DNA from: Legionella qingyii
Lineage (GTDB): Bacteria > Pseudomonadota > Gammaproteobacteria > Legionellales > Legionellaceae
Reading direction: 5' to 3'
Assembly (NCBI RefSeq): GCF_003184185.1
Contig: NZ_QHJG01000001.1
Span: 1 to 64,000 of the forward strand
Length of the DNA: 64,000 nucleotides
The position numbers and the translations under genes were made by a program. Below are positions 56,287 through 64,000 of this stretch, piece after piece; position 1 is the stretch's first letter, and each line of letters begins with the position of its first letter. Below the pieces are notes generated by a model. It did no database searches, was not told the origin of the DNA, and saw only the letters and a list, made by a program, of their open reading frames with translations.

Positions 56287-57084
56287 TCATAGCTTTATTG
56301 CTCGTGTCATCAAAAAGCATTGATGTATTTTGTTGTCCATAAAATATTGTTCGGCCAACTTATCAACTTCGGCGCGAAAATTCCTAAGTGCTTCAGAATC
56401 ATTTTTGGATTGTTCAACAAACGTTACAACGGGCCCCAGTGTTTTCTCCACGGTTCGTCTGTAGTGAGCTAAGCTTAGAGTTGGAAAATACATCGCATCA
56501 TAATCAAAAATTACTTCTTTGACTTGGTTGCCCAAACGATTTTTCACCACATCAGGAGAGCCCCAGTTCGAAGGTGAATCTATTGCTACAGGTGGTGGAT
56601 TATATTTACTAACTAATGCAAATAACCTTCCGACAAAATGTTCTGGAGGCCAAGTTGAAAAAGCAATAATCCCGCCCGGCTTGAGTACTCTCAACATTTC
56701 ATCAATTGCTAATTGTGCATTCGGGGCAAACATGTGCCCAAACTGACTCAAAACAACATCAAAGGATTCATCTGCATAGGGTAGTGCTTCTACATCACCT
56801 TGTTTAAAATCAACATCAACTTTAGCCAAAGTTTTATTTCTATCAGCGTACTCCAGTAATTGCGGACTTAAATCAAGGCCTGAAACAATTGCACCCATCC
56901 GAGCAGCAGTTATAGCAACTACACCAGTACCACAACCAACATCCAAAACAGAATCCCCTGCTTGCAACTGTGAAAACTTTACTAATGTTGGTGCTGTAAC
57001 AGTAGTCATCATATCTAATGGTGCAAATAACCCCCAGATTTCGCGTTGAGAATTTTTATATGCAATCAATAACTCGTTATTCAT
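56287..57084 (-). CDS. SAM-dependent methyltransferase (UbiE/COQ5-like)
   Basis: 265 aa. Class I methyltransferase: motif I VLDVGCGTGVVAITAARMG, motif II region VSGLDLSPQLLEYADR, DVEALPYADESFDVVLSQFG, motif III MLRVLKPGGIIAFSTWPPE. Substrate unknown; the small-molecule/quinone type is likely. Stands alone on the reverse strand upstream of icmH. Confidence 0.85.
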   Translation of the reverse strand: MNNELLIAYKNSQREIWGLFAPLDMMTTVTAPTLVKFSQLQAGDSVLDVGCGTGVVAITAARMGAIVSGLDLSPQLLEYADRNKTLAKVDVDFKQGDVEALPYADESFDVVLSQFGHMFAPNAQLAIDEMLRVLKPGGIIAFSTWPPEHFVGRLFALVSKYNPPPVAIDSPSNWGSPDVVKNRLGNQVKEVIFDYDAMYFPTLSLAHYRRTVEKTLGPVVTFVEQSKNDSEALRNFRAEVDKLAEQYFMDNKIHQCFLMTRAIKL

Positions 57085-57397
57085 TTCTTGTACCTTCGTT
57101 CCTTGTATTTAAGTATTTTGCTCTGCATTTTAAGCTTTAATAACAGCCTGATTACAATTATTCAGTTGCAAAGAATTAATTTCAGGATATGAGTATAGTA
57201 CTTGGATTCTTTTCAATTGTATCTATTGCCATAGGGCACATTCCATCGTTAGGCCTGGTTGATGGTGTGGATCGTATGATAAGGGATTTTCGGCATTCTT
57301 GGCAGCGCCTTGCCTTCCCTGACAAGCGGTAAATAAAGTCAACAACCATCCTGTTGGAGCGAGGCCCTCTTTGTATCAAAATTTTGAATTGTAGGTT
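57085..57397. other. Intergenic region with possible gene remnant
   Basis: 313 bp. From about 57182 to 57380 the sequence is less AT-rich and open on both strands (65 codons reverse, 47 codons forward starting MSIVLGFFSIVSIAIGHIPS). Neither protein is recognised; composition suggests a degraded gene or inserted fragment. Confidence 0.35.
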
Positions 57398-58140
57398 TTA
57401 TGGATTGAGACCCGAATTAGTTTTGATTGCAGGCGATTCATCCTGCTTAAAGTCGCGAATCAATGCTATAATTTCAGCATGGCGGCGCAATTGTTCTTTA
57501 TCGGTTTGCCAATAACATGCCTCACGCGTTGGTAAATATCCTCCCTTATCGTGTGCGTATTTATTAGCACCATGAGTCAACAAAATTGATACAGCCGTTT
57601 CATTATTAACATAAGCGGCTTGATGTAAAGCGGTCCATCCAGATTTTGTTGCTTTTATATTAACATCAGCACCGGCATTAATCAGTGCCTGCAAACATTC
57701 TCCATCTCGATCATGACATGCCAGATCAATAATAGGATAGCTTCCGCCACAATTCGTAATACATTCTTTTGTAATTAATTCCGGATTTTTACCGACAAGG
57801 GTGTTAATCACATCTTTACCACATTGTGTATAGATGCAGGCGTAATGCAAAGCAGTGCCATAGTCTCCTTCAACAGTAAGATCTGAATATTTAATATATA
57901 GTTCAATAATTTTTTTTAATCGAGGAGTATTGTTAAATGCGGTTCTCATCATAGCAAATTGCAACGGGGTTATTTTTTGTCCATTGAAAAACCTATAGTC
58001 AGAACATTTTGTTGAATTAATTTCACGTTGGTTAGGGCTTTTTTTTGATCTTCAATCAAAAGCTGTTCTAACTCATCCAATGATTCTTCTGAGGAATAAG
58101 TATTCGAAGATTCTACATATTTATGAAATTTACTAAGCAT
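57398..58140 (-). pseudogene. Ankyrin-repeat protein gene with a frameshift at an (A)8 tract
   Basis: The 3' part (57398-57964) encodes ankyrin repeats (YGTALHYACIYTQCGKDVIN; LACHDRDGECLQALINAGAD; GWTALHQAAYVNNETAVSIL then LTHGANKYAHD). It has no proper start: upstream in that frame are coding-like residues FFNGQKITPLQFAMM but no ATG. A separate 56-codon frame starts at ATG 58140 (MLSKFHKYVESSNTYSSEES to IEDQKKALTN) and stops just before. The frames join if one A is added to the (A)8 run at 58039-58046: the product would continue QKKSPNQREINSTKCSDYRF. So this is a recent frameshift, a phase-variable switch, or a gene rescued by slippage. Ankyrin proteins are common Legionella effectors; that role is inference. 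Confidence 0.7.
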
Positions 58141-58504
58141 CTTATATCCATTTTTTATTGTAATATGAGGTAAAAGGGTAATTTATAAGTCCTAACTCTT
58201 TGTCAATCAAAAAAATAGGACCGCCGATAATACAGGATAGGCGATATTTGCACAATGGGCTCTTTTCTCAAAAGATTTCTTCTAATATCATTACTCTTAT
58301 CTTGTTCATCACCCAAGCTTATTTTTGAATATATTTGCAGAGCATATTGCGTGGTTCCTTAACAATAGGGTACTATTCTTGTTTGCCAAATATAGAACTA
58401 TTTTGGTACTATATTTATAATATATAGGTAAAAAGTTAATTAAACCGAATTTTCGTCTCTAATTAAGACTTATTCAGTACTAGATTATTCGATTTTGAGG
58501 TGTT
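58141..58504. other. Divergent intergenic region ankyrin gene / suf operon
   Basis: 364 bp, AT-rich, no gene. The right end (58400-58500) has TATA-rich hexamers (TTATAATATATAGG near 58417) suitable as the suf promoter, and a loose dyad in GACTTATTCAGTAC near 58463 that could be a site for the Rrf2 regulator. No clear consensus to rely on. Confidence 0.4.
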
Positions 58505-58966
58505 ATGCTTCGCATCAGCAAGTTGGCCGATTATGGAACAGTAGTGATGGTTTATCTCGCAAGGCACGCGCAAGAATTGTGTAATGCTCGTGATATCGCA
58601 TTACATACTCATCTGACTGTACCTACGGTAAGTAAGATTTTAAAACGTTTAACCAGTGCAGGTTTGTTAGCCTCAGTACGCGGAGTGACTGGAGGATATC
58701 GATTGCGACGACCTGCAACTGAGATTTCTGTGTCGCAAATAATTTTTGCATTTGAAGAACATCGTGGTTTCACAGAATGCAGTTTGCAACCTAATGATTG
58801 TTCGTTACAAGGTGTGTGTACGATTCAGGGTAATTGGCGATTAATTAGTCAAGCAATTGAAACAGCCCTGGATAGCGTGAGTTTGGCTAGTTTGGCAAAA
58901 CCTATTTTGCAAGCACACGATGTGGAACGAGTTCGACAATTGGCAAGTGGAGTTAATCGTGGCTAA
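58505..58966 (+). CDS. sufR: Rrf2-family Fe-S cluster regulator of the suf operon
   Basis: 153 aa. N-terminal winged helix ([50 protein letters not shown]) and a cysteine cluster C-x6-C-x5-C ([15 protein letters not shown]) for an Fe-S cluster. Resembles IscR and the proteobacterial SUF regulator; probably represses the operon when clusters are sufficient. Overlaps sufB by 8 bp, so autoregulated with the operon. Symbol used in the functional sense; it is not homologous to cyanobacterial SufR. Confidence 0.88.
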   Translation: MLRISKLADYGTVVMVYLARHAQELCNARDIALHTHLTVPTVSKILKRLTSAGLLASVRGVTGGYRLRRPATEISVSQIIFAFEEHRGFTECSLQPNDCSLQGVCTIQGNWRLISQAIETALDSVSLASLAKPILQAHDVERVRQLASGVNRG

Positions 58967-60407
58967 AAGCAGTGAGCAAATTAATTCTCTGCTCGATAGA
59001 GAATACCAACATGGGTTTACCACCGACATTGAAGTAGATACTTTTGAGCCAGGCTTGGATGAAGACGTCATTCGACGTTTATCAGCAATTAAAGGCGAGC
59101 CGGAATTTTTGCTTGAATGGCGTTTAAAGGCCTACAGGCATTGGTTAACCATGTCACATCCTAAATGGTCCAGTGTGCATTACCCGCCCGTGGATTACCA
59201 GGCTATTTCTTATTATTCAGCACCTAAACAGAAAAAAGATGCTCCTAAAAGTCTGGATGAGGTTGATCCTGAACTACTGAGAACCTATGAGAAATTAGGT
59301 ATTCCTTTGAGGGAACAAGAGATGTTAGCTGGTGTAGCTGTAGATGCTGTCTTTGATAGCGTTTCTGTGGCAACTACGTTCAAAGAAAAATTAGCTGAAA
59401 AAGGTGTTATTTTTTGTCCCATCTCTGAAGCAGTACACAAATATCCAGAATTGCTCATGCAATATTTGGGTTCAGTAGTGCCTTATCGCGATAATTTTTA
59501 TGCCGCTTTGAATTCGGCTGTTTTTAGTGATGGTTCTTTTGTTTATGTCCCCAAAGGGGTACGTTGTCCGATGGAGTTATCTACTTATTTCCGCATTAAT
59601 GCGGCCTCTACAGGACAATTCGAGCGTACTTTAATTATCGCCGATGTGGACAGTTACGTTTCTTATCTTGAAGGTTGTACAGCGCCTATGCGTGATGAGA
59701 ATCAATTGCATGCAGCGGTGGTAGAGTTAGTTGCTTTGGATGGAGCACAAATTAAATATTCCACAGTCCAAAACTGGTATCCAGGGGATAAGGAAGGAAA
59801 AGGCGGCATTTATAACTTTGTGACCAAACGTGGCGCATGTCGCGGCAAGCGCTCTAAAATTTCCTGGACGCAAATTGAAACCGGCTCAGCAATTACCTGG
59901 AAATATCCCAGCGTGATTTTACAAGGTGATGACTCCGTTGGTGAGTTTTATTCAGTTGCCTTAACTAATAATTATCAACAAGCCGATACGGGCACTAAAA
60001 TGATCCATATTGGCAAAAACACGCGTTCAACCATTATTTCCAAAGGAATCAGTGCGGGTCGTGCACATAATGCGTATCGTGGTTTAGTTCGTATTGCACC
60101 AACAGCGACTAATGCACGTAATTATACTCAGTGTGATTCCATGCTTATGGGGTCTGAATGCTCTGCGCATACTTTTCCTTATATTGAAGTCAAAAACCCT
60201 ACGGCACAGATAGAACATGAAGCAACCACTTCAAAGATTAGTGAAGAGCAACTGTTTTATTGCCAACAACGTGGAATCGATACAGAGGATGCTGTTTCGA
60301 TGATTGTAAATGGTTTTTGTAAGCAGGTATTAAAAGAATTGCCTATGGAATTTGCGGTGGAAGCGACTAAATTGCTAGGTCTAAGTTTAGAAGGGGCAGT
60401 GGGTTAA
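58959..60407 (+). CDS. sufB: Fe-S cluster assembly scaffold SufB
   Basis: 482 aa from a GTG ([19 protein letters not shown]); the longer ATG frame lies inside the regulator gene. SUF beta-helix with SVQ/SGDK-type features: [56 protein letters not shown]-like [20 protein letters not shown], and the cluster-related Cys in [20 protein letters not shown]. Forms SufBC2D. Confidence 0.96.
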   Translation: MAKSSEQINSLLDREYQHGFTTDIEVDTFEPGLDEDVIRRLSAIKGEPEFLLEWRLKAYRHWLTMSHPKWSSVHYPPVDYQAISYYSAPKQKKDAPKSLDEVDPELLRTYEKLGIPLREQEMLAGVAVDAVFDSVSVATTFKEKLAEKGVIFCPISEAVHKYPELLMQYLGSVVPYRDNFYAALNSAVFSDGSFVYVPKGVRCPMELSTYFRINAASTGQFERTLIIADVDSYVSYLEGCTAPMRDENQLHAAVVELVALDGAQIKYSTVQNWYPGDKEGKGGIYNFVTKRGACRGKRSKISWTQIETGSAITWKYPSVILQGDDSVGEFYSVALTNNYQQADTGTKMIHIGKNTRSTIISKGISAGRAHNAYRGLVRIAPTATNARNYTQCDSMLMGSECSAHTFPYIEVKNPTAQIEHEATTSKISEEQLFYCQQRGIDTEDAVSMIVNGFCKQVLKELPMEFAVEATKLLGLSLEGAVG

Positions 60408-60408
60408 T

Positions 60409-61155
60409 ATGTTAAAAATCAAAGACTTAAACGTTGATGTAAATGGTCAATCCATTTTAAAAGGCATTGATCTCCAAGTAAATGCGGGTGAAGTTCATGC
60501 CATTATGGGACCTAATGGTTCAGGTAAAAGTACTCTGTCAAAAGTATTAGCTGGCCATCCTTCTTACCAAGTGACTCGTGGAGAAATGAATTATCTGGGA
60601 CAGGATTTGACTCCTTTGTCTCCTGAGGAAAGAGCGCGTGCTGGTATTTTTTTGTCTTTTCAATACCCAGTAGAAATACCTGGGGTAACCAACGTTAATT
60701 TCCTCAAGGCCTCTGTTAATGCGGTACGTAAAGGTCAGGGGAAAAATACACTTGATGCGATTGAGTTTCTATCATTCATCCGAGAGAAATGCCAGTTGCT
60801 GGAAATGGATGAAAGCTTCTTGTATCGCGGCATCAATGAAGGATTTTCTGGTGGTGAAAAAAAGCGGAATGAAATTTTACAAATGGCGGCTCTGGAGCCT
60901 AAGCTGTCTATTCTCGACGAAACAGATTCAGGCTTGGATATTGATGCACTGCGTATTATTTCTCATGGGGTTAATGCCATGCGGTCACCTGAGCGTTCTA
61001 TTATTTTAGTAACGCATTATCAGCGCTTGCTTGATTATATCGAGCCAGATTTTATCCATGTGCTGGTAAATGGTCGTATCATTATGTCTGGTGATAAATC
61101 ATTAGCACTTGAATTAGAGAAAAAAGGGTACAGCTGGCTTGAGGAAACGGTGTAA
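60409..61155 (+). CDS. sufC: Fe-S cluster assembly ATPase SufC
   Basis: 248 aa. Walker [10 protein letters not shown], signature [15 protein letters not shown], Walker [18 protein letters not shown], and the H-loop [11 protein letters not shown]. These are the SufC-specific variants of the ABC ATPase. Starts 1 bp after sufB. Drives conformational change of SufBD during cluster assembly. Confidence 0.97.
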   Translation: MLKIKDLNVDVNGQSILKGIDLQVNAGEVHAIMGPNGSGKSTLSKVLAGHPSYQVTRGEMNYLGQDLTPLSPEERARAGIFLSFQYPVEIPGVTNVNFLKASVNAVRKGQGKNTLDAIEFLSFIREKCQLLEMDESFLYRGINEGFSGGEKKRNEILQMAALEPKLSILDETDSGLDIDALRIISHGVNAMRSPERSIILVTHYQRLLDYIEPDFIHVLVNGRIIMSGDKSLALELEKKGYSWLEETV

Positions 61156-61159
61156 CGAT

Positions 61160-62446
61160 ATGAGCGAGATTTTGGATTTTTACCAACAACGAGCAAAAGC
61201 CAGCTTATCTACTTTGCCTTGGCTTGCCCAATTGCAAACTAAAGCATTAAGGGATTTGAATCGACATGGCTTTCCAACACGACATGATGAAGACTGGAAA
61301 TACACCAGCGTTGATGCTTTATTAAACCAGTCGTTTATGTGTTCTGGAGATGGCCCCCAAGAGTCTGCAATTACAGCACATGATGGAAAAATAAATTCTG
61401 ATTTACCCGTAAATCAACCTATATCAATCCGAAATGGACTTATTTTCGGCATAGAACAGCTTACCAGTACCCTACCTAAAGGAGTGTTAGTTCTTCCTTT
61501 ATCTGTTGCATTATCAAAACATCCTGAATTGCTGCAACCTTATCTGGGAACTATTTTAAAGCAAGAGCATGGTTTTCATTATTTGAATACGGCCATGATT
61601 CAATGTGGCCTATTGATTTACATTCCAGCAGGTGTTGTGATTGAAGAACCAATTGCTTTAACACATATACAGACCCAAACGAATCAGGCGGTTTATTTGC
61701 GACATCTGATTATTGCTGAAGCAAAGGCTCAGGCTACAATCATTGAAGATTACCAAGGTTGGGCTGATTGTTGTTATCTGACAAATACTGTAACTGAAAT
61801 CGTAGTTGGTGCTGACGCTAAATTAACGCATTATACGATTCAAAGAGAGAGTAAATCGGCTTTTCATTTAGGCCATCTTTCAGTAAGACAATTGGTCGGT
61901 AGTGAGTTTGCCAACCATTCCTTAAGTCTTGGCGGACAATGGGTGCGTTCTGATATCAGTTTGTATCTGCAAGAAGAGAAATCCCATTCTTTGATGAATG
62001 GAATTTATGCTCCTGGTGAAGGCCAGCATGTGGATCATCATACAACAGTGCAACATCTGGTTCCCAACTGCACTAGCGAACAAGATTATAAGGGGATCCT
62101 CACCGGACGTTCGCGTGCGGTATTTAATGGCAAGGTATTTGTTGCCAAAGATGCACAGCATACAGATGCCAAGCAACAAAATAAAAACTTATTACTCTCA
62201 GCAAATGCAGAAGTGGATACCAAACCACAATTGGAAATTTTTGCTGATGATGTATTATGTTCCCATGGCGCAACCGTTGGACAATTAGATGAGGACGCAT
62301 TATTTTATTTGGCAACTCGTGGAATTGACCGACTGGAAGCATCGCACTACTTAATTCATGCTTTTGCCAGTGATAATCTGCGACTTATTCCCCATCGTCA
62401 ATTGGCGGATTATATGGGGCATTTATTAACACAACAGCTGGGGTAA
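61160..62446 (+). CDS. sufD: Fe-S cluster assembly protein SufD
   Basis: 428 aa. N-terminal HGFPTRHDEDWKYTSVDALL (the PTxxxEdWKYT SufD signature), a beta-helix core with IQTQTNQAVYLRHLIIAEAK, and C-terminal QLDEDALFYLATRGIDRLEA with LIHAF, shared with SufB. Starts 4 bp after sufC. Partner of SufB in SufBC2D. Confidence 0.95.
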   Translation: MSEILDFYQQRAKASLSTLPWLAQLQTKALRDLNRHGFPTRHDEDWKYTSVDALLNQSFMCSGDGPQESAITAHDGKINSDLPVNQPISIRNGLIFGIEQLTSTLPKGVLVLPLSVALSKHPELLQPYLGTILKQEHGFHYLNTAMIQCGLLIYIPAGVVIEEPIALTHIQTQTNQAVYLRHLIIAEAKAQATIIEDYQGWADCCYLTNTVTEIVVGADAKLTHYTIQRESKSAFHLGHLSVRQLVGSEFANHSLSLGGQWVRSDISLYLQEEKSHSLMNGIYAPGEGQHVDHHTTVQHLVPNCTSEQDYKGILTGRSRAVFNGKVFVAKDAQHTDAKQQNKNLLLSANAEVDTKPQLEIFADDVLCSHGATVGQLDEDALFYLATRGIDRLEASHYLIHAFASDNLRLIPHRQLADYMGHLLTQQLG

Positions 62447-62450
62447 GCTA

Positions 62451-63674
62451 ATGGACGCTTTGGATATTCATGCAATTCGTAGAGATTTCCCTACACTCCA
62501 TCAGAAAGTAAATGATTTTGATTTAATTTATTTTGATAATGCGGCAACGGCACAAAAGCCTAAAGCAGTGATTGAGGCTATTTCTCATTTTTACGAGCAG
62601 GATAACTCGAATATCCATCGGGGTGTACATACTTTAAGTGTCAGGGCAACCGAACATTTTGAAGCGGCCCGTTCTAAAGTAAAGCGCTTTATCAACGCCT
62701 ATTCCCCAAGTGAGTGTATTTTTGTTCGCGGCACAACTGAAGGAATTAATTTAGTTGCGCAAAGTTTGGTTGCACCGCGTATTTTACCAGGCGAAGAAAT
62801 ATTAATTACCCATATGGAGCATCATTCCAATATTGTTCCCTGGCAGATGGTATGCAAAAAAACCGGAGCCAAACTGCAAGTTGCACCTATTTCATTGGAT
62901 GGTGAGATTTTATTAGATGAGTTTGCCAAGAAATTAAGTAAAAACACCAAGTTTGTGGCTATTACTCATGTTTCCAATGCATTAGGTACCATAAATCCGG
63001 TCAAAGAAATGATTAAGATGGCCCATGATCATGGTGCTGAAGTGTTATTGGATGGCGCCCAGGCAATTCCACATTTGCCTGTAGATGTGCAAGATTTAGG
63101 ATGTGATTTTTATGCTTTTTCTGGGCATAAATTATATGGCCCTACAGGTATAGGTGTTCTCTGGGGTAAAGAAGAACTCTTGAACGCCATGTCTCCTTAT
63201 CAGGGAGGGGGCGAGATGATTAATTACGTTACCTTCGAGGCAACAGAATACGCGGCACTACCCTATAAATTTGAAGCGGGAACTCCTAATATTGCTGGTG
63301 CAATTGGCTTGGGAGCAGCCATAGATTATCTAGAGTCTTTGGATATGGAAGCAATCATCGCTTATGAACAGGAATTACTAGAATATGCAACTGCCGGACT
63401 CCAGTCTGTAAGTGGATTTAGTATTATTGGCACAGCCAAACAAAAAGTACCCGTTGTCACATTGGTACATGGAACAATCCACGCTCATGATATTGGCACT
63501 ATTTTGGATAGTGAAGGAATTGCCATACGTAGCGGCCATCATTGCGCGATGCCGTTGATGGACTTTTATAATGTTGCCGCTTCTTCACGAATTTCTTTGT
63601 CTTTTTATAATACCAAAGAGGAAATTGATGCATGCATACGGGCATTGCATCGAGTTAAAGAGGTATTTGCATGA
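62451..63674 (+). CDS. sufS: Cysteine desulfurase SufS
   Basis: 407 aa, PLP-dependent, releases sulfur from cysteine. FDNAATAQKPKAVI, NIHRGVHTLSVRATEHFEAA, THMEHHSNIVPWQ, DGAQAIPHLPVDV, PLP-lysine in FYAFSGHKLYGPTGIG, and the catalytic Cys in RSGHHCAMPLM. Group II desulfurase, which needs a sulfur acceptor (here probably SufU). The stop overlaps sufU by 4 bp. Confidence 0.97.
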   Translation: MDALDIHAIRRDFPTLHQKVNDFDLIYFDNAATAQKPKAVIEAISHFYEQDNSNIHRGVHTLSVRATEHFEAARSKVKRFINAYSPSECIFVRGTTEGINLVAQSLVAPRILPGEEILITHMEHHSNIVPWQMVCKKTGAKLQVAPISLDGEILLDEFAKKLSKNTKFVAITHVSNALGTINPVKEMIKMAHDHGAEVLLDGAQAIPHLPVDVQDLGCDFYAFSGHKLYGPTGIGVLWGKEELLNAMSPYQGGGEMINYVTFEATEYAALPYKFEAGTPNIAGAIGLGAAIDYLESLDMEAIIAYEQELLEYATAGLQSVSGFSIIGTAKQKVPVVTLVHGTIHAHDIGTILDSEGIAIRSGHHCAMPLMDFYNVAASSRISLSFYNTKEEIDACIRALHRVKEVFA

Positions 63675-64000
63675 GTGCTGAACTGCGAGAACTTTATCAG
63701 GAAATCATTATCGATCATAATCGCAATCCACGTCATCATTATGAAATGAAGGATGCGACGGTGCACGCGAATGGTTTTAACCCTTTATGCGGCGATAAAT
63801 TAACTGTTTATGCAAAAATAGAAGGGCATTTGATCACTGAATTGAGTTTTTTAGGATGTGGTTGTGCAATATCGCAAGCATCCGCCTCCTTAATGACTGA
63901 TTCAATAAAGGGGAAAACAATCGAGGAAGCTCATGAGCTGTTTCATCGCTTTCATCATATGTTGACTCAAAATGAGGAAGGTCAGTTACATTATATGGAT
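63671..64000 (+). CDS. sufU: SufU-like Fe-S assembly protein (partial, cut by window end)
   Basis: The first 110 codons are present, starting MSAELRELYQEIIIDHNRNP. Contains NPLCGDKLTVY and FLGCGCAISQASASLM, which carry the first two Zn/acceptor cysteines of IscU/SufU; the last Cys lies beyond the window. No SufE or SufA is present in the visible operon, so SufU is the likely sulfur acceptor for SufS. Confidence 0.9.
   Translation, partial: MSAELRELYQEIIIDHNRNPRHHYEMKDATVHANGFNPLCGDKLTVYAKIEGHLITELSFLGCGCAISQASASLMTDSIKGKTIEEAHELFHRFHHMLTQNEEGQLHYMD

Noticed and set aside
57182..57379. 65-codon reverse ORF (and 47-codon forward ORF) in the methyltransferase-ankyrin gap
   Set aside because: Neither protein resembles a family I know and both strands are open; kept only as a possible remnant in the intergenic entry.

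Overview
The window is an AT-rich stretch of a gammaproteobacterial chromosome that I assign to the genus Legionella. The best evidence is Dot/Icm-associated genes (lvgA, icmH/dotU, icmF), a letE-like gene next to pdxH, and an sdh-suc-pdxH-letE-MFS-fis-prs order that, as I recall, matches L. pneumophila. It is probably not L. pneumophila: icmH-icmF lie here between housekeeping genes, away from the rest of the dot/icm cluster. All assignments come from reading the sequence; no database was searched.

Layout. 0.3-4.3 kb: a large Pls-type single-module nonribosomal peptide synthetase (adenylation domain, carrier domain, three membrane/hexapeptide blocks). 4.4-6.1 kb: panC and panB, reverse strand. 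6.5-8.3 kb: alpha/beta hydrolase and ZapE-like ATPase. 8.4-11.1 kb: feoA-feoB-feoC-like iron uptake operon behind a palindromic Fur box. 11.2-11.9 kb: lvgA. 12.3-22.2 kb: the TCA block sdhCDAB-sucAB-sucCD. 22.4-28.2 kb: pdxH, letE-like, an SseB-like gene, an MFS transporter, a DUF945 protein and fis. 28.3-30.4 kb (reverse): prs, tRNA-Gln(TTG), lolB. 30.4-36.9 kb: coaD and gamma-glutamyltransferase forward; plsC, an unknown 684-aa helical protein, mutM and a small membrane protein reverse. 37-41 kb: fatty acid desaturase, two tandem acetoacetyl-CoA reductases, phaR and a phasin. 41.2-43.4 kb: lptF-lptG. 43.5-46.4 kb: HI0933-type flavoprotein, a membrane protein with a U-box-like segment (candidate effector) and a small hypothetical. 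46.5-50.4 kb: carB and greA. 50.7-58.1 kb: Tim44-like protein, a small hypothetical, icmF-icmH, a methyltransferase and a frameshifted ankyrin gene. 58.5-64 kb: the suf operon (Rrf2 regulator, sufB, C, D, S, U), cut by the window edge.

How they work together. The sdh/suc block supplies succinate dehydrogenase, the 2-oxoglutarate dehydrogenase E1/E2 and succinyl-CoA ligase. feo and suf provide iron import and Fe-S assembly, which SdhB needs. panB, panC and coaD are three steps towards CoA and the phosphopantetheine arm of the synthetase's carrier domain. phaB/phaR/phasin belong to the polyhydroxybutyrate storage system. LvgA and IcmH/IcmF serve the Dot/Icm type IVB secretion system; the U-box-like protein and the ankyrin gene are possible substrates.

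Several intergenic gaps hold short palindromic elements with GTAGCC...GGCTAC-like ends, probably a dispersed REP-like family that also ends transcripts. The most promising leads are the Pls-type synthetase with a lysine-like specificity code, the U-box-like membrane protein, the ankyrin gene broken at an (A)8 tract, the relocated icmH-icmF pair, and a second copy of the feo Fur-box core just upstream of lptF.
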